NCBI GenBank assembly: GCA_024362935.1
Contig: JANCRA010000003.1
Location: 2,532,001 to 2,596,000 of the forward strand
Length of the DNA: 64,000 bases
Direction: 5' to 3'
Source of the DNA: Setophaga petechia
Lineage: Eukaryota > Chordata > Aves > Passeriformes > Parulidae
A program made the translations under genes and the position numbers. Shown here one piece after another: positions 62,006-64,000 of the stretch. A model generated the notes under the pieces. The model made no database searches. It had not been told where the DNA came from and saw only the letters and a list, made by a program, of their open reading frames with translations. Position 1 is the first letter of the stretch. Each line of letters begins with the position of its first letter.

Positions 62006-64000
62006 AAATCTGTCTGAATCTAGATTGGATGCCTTTCAAAAGAAGGTGTTTTGGCTGAACTGCCAGTCCTTGGGTTTCATACAGGAACACAAGATGTCCT
62101 GGATGTGCTGGACGTGATGTCAGACCAGCTCAAGGGGGGACAGTTTCTGTAATGCAGCTCCTCTTCTGACATTCTGCTGTTCTCCAGACCATCACAGGGA
62201 GCTGCTGATGCAGTTCCACACAGAGAAATCCTTCCCCATGACCCCTGTGCCCCCCATTCCCCTGGGGTGCTGGCCAGTCAGCCTTCCCACCATTCATGGG
62301 CAGCTCCCTTACAGTTCCTGCTCAGTTATCTGAGAGATAATGACCATCCTGATCCCCTGTGACCTCAGCACCTTGGGAACCCCACAAAGAGGGGAAAACA
62401 AATGAAACATTTTCATCCTGTCCTCGCAGCAGCTTCCAGAGGTGGACATCTGTAGCAGCAGAAATGGTGGTGGGGAAAAAGGCAGTGATGATCCCAGTCC
62501 ATGTGTTGGGAGCCTTCCTGCATCTCTTGGCCAATGCTGGCAGAGGTTGCTCTCATTAACAAAGTGTCAGGAGGGCACCAGTGCAACTGTGCTGACAGTG
62601 AGCAGCTGTTCTGGTGCTGTCCTCAAGGGATGGGGTGCCTGCAATCTGAGATTCTCCCTTTTTCTGCACAAAAGTAATTTCCCAAATTATTTACCATGGT
62701 TTTGATCTTTGCCCAAAACCAAAATTTCTTTTCTATGGCTGGAACAAAATTTGGATTTGGAAGGAGTGAGACTCTTCAGTCACCAGATGAGGTTGTACAT
62801 ATGTAAAACATTGGTATGACTTTCCATTTTGTTTGGTTAGAAACAATGATGTTGCTAAAAATTCAAATGTAAGAGTCTTATTTAAGCATTACCCTCTTGC
62901 AATGGGTGTAAGAGACCCATAAATGTATCCACAAAGTATTATATTTTAATAAACTTGGATAGACTGTAAATAGACAACTTTTAGGAAAATAGAAACCCCT
63001 GCTTTTATGTCCTAAAATATCATGAAGTGGGCTTAAAGCTGAATTTTTAACCTTTAGCTGAAATTTTAACCTTTCTTTTCCTACTTTTAAAAAATGTATA
63101 GTAGCCCTCTTTTAATGTTGCAGCAATAGTTTGTAGCACAGAAATAAACATGCTGGCCATGAGAGTTGGAGTGGTGCATGGCTGACTGGAAAACTTCCTT
63201 CACATCTCATCTCCAGGACACTGTCCCCATCCCAGTGTCACCAGTGGCCTCTCCAGTCCCCCAGACAGTGCAGAGAAAGCCTAAAACTCTGTTTTCATCA
63301 CACACACAGGGACTGTTTGAATGGAAAACTTGAGCTGCTGATATTTCCGTGGAGATCAGCTCAGATCCACGATTACACTTCTCAAGGACTTACATCTTCA
63401 GTTTTCTTAGCTATTTTCTGCAACTCCCTAAACAAAAATATCTCTGCTCCAAATTCAGAAAGGTCACTGTCTTCAACCACAAATTTAATTAACAGCTTTC
63501 CCCTTCTACAGACTTTTTCATTCCCCTCTTTAGTTAATTTTAACCCAGTGTCCCACTTTAGGAGCCTGTATTTTCCACTTGAGGGAGTAGATGCTCAGAG
63601 GAGTGGCCCCAGGGAAGCTCAGCTCAGTAAGTGATCACCAGTGGGAGCCAGGCTTATACACAGCATTACACCATGGAAAGCTTCCCATCTCCTGTTTCAG
63701 ACAAAATGTCTACAAAAACAATACTACTACTTTGCTAAATTCCTGCATTCTGCAGATGGGAAACTCAATTTCTACAGGGAAAGCCAGGCTGGTTTGGGGC
63801 AGCTCACGGTGCTCTGTCTTTTTGCTGCTGCTGCTAATTTTTGTGAGCACCATAGAATACAGTAGAAAATTGAAACTGTGTGAAAGATCAACAAATCAGT
63901 GTAGAATGTCACGCAGCAACATCTGTTAAGTTTGGCTCTATCTCATATCCTCCTGACCCCCTCCTTCCCAGGCACAAGTCTCCTGTTTTGTGAGAGCCCT

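Overview
The window looks like vertebrate nuclear DNA, almost certainly from a bird. Three things point that way: decayed CR1-type LINE 3' ends in minus orientation, no Alu, B1 or L1 sequence, and a compact intron-exon layout with CpG-poor, AT-rich introns. A passerine-like bird is possible, but I cannot fix the species. There are no operons, and almost all of the many short open frames are chance.

The only gene I can support is MNAT1 on the + strand. It encodes MAT1, the assembly factor of the CDK-activating kinase (CDK7-cyclin H-MAT1) and a subunit of TFIIH. Five consecutive internal coding exons are present: 16287-16439, 18063-18136, 26475-26578, 30536-30676 and 35937-36062. Each has consensus splice sites, and their phases join into one frame from the last base of codon 30 to codon 229 of a protein about 309 residues long. 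They carry the second half of the RING finger, the central helical/coiled-coil region and the Lys/Pro-rich linker. The first coding exon (start codon and first half of the RING) must lie upstream of base 1. The exons for the C-terminal domain that binds CDK7-cyclin H (about 80 residues) must lie downstream of base 64000.

Layout: 1-16286 is the 3' part of intron 1; 16287-36062 holds exons 2-6 and introns 2-5; 36063-64000 is the 5' part of a large intron 6 (about 28 kb visible). The introns hold two clear CR1 fragments (29314-29620 and 32898-33342), two weaker ones, a 45-bp minisatellite (45464-45687), a 26-bp-arm near-perfect palindrome built from a local tandem repeat (19682-19807), a 30-bp-arm hairpin (40389-40455), and several CpG-containing or AT-rich patches that may be conserved non-coding elements.

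I see no undescribed system with a dedicated gene set. The most checkable new points are: (i) a 126-nt exon-like block in intron 3 whose phases match the flanking MNAT1 exons; (ii) an in-frame alternative acceptor 30 nt upstream of exon 6; (iii) three tandem branch-point-like heptamers before exon 5; (iv) the two hairpins; and (v) a coding-like, stop-interrupted minus-strand stretch in intron 4 that may be an old retrocopy.
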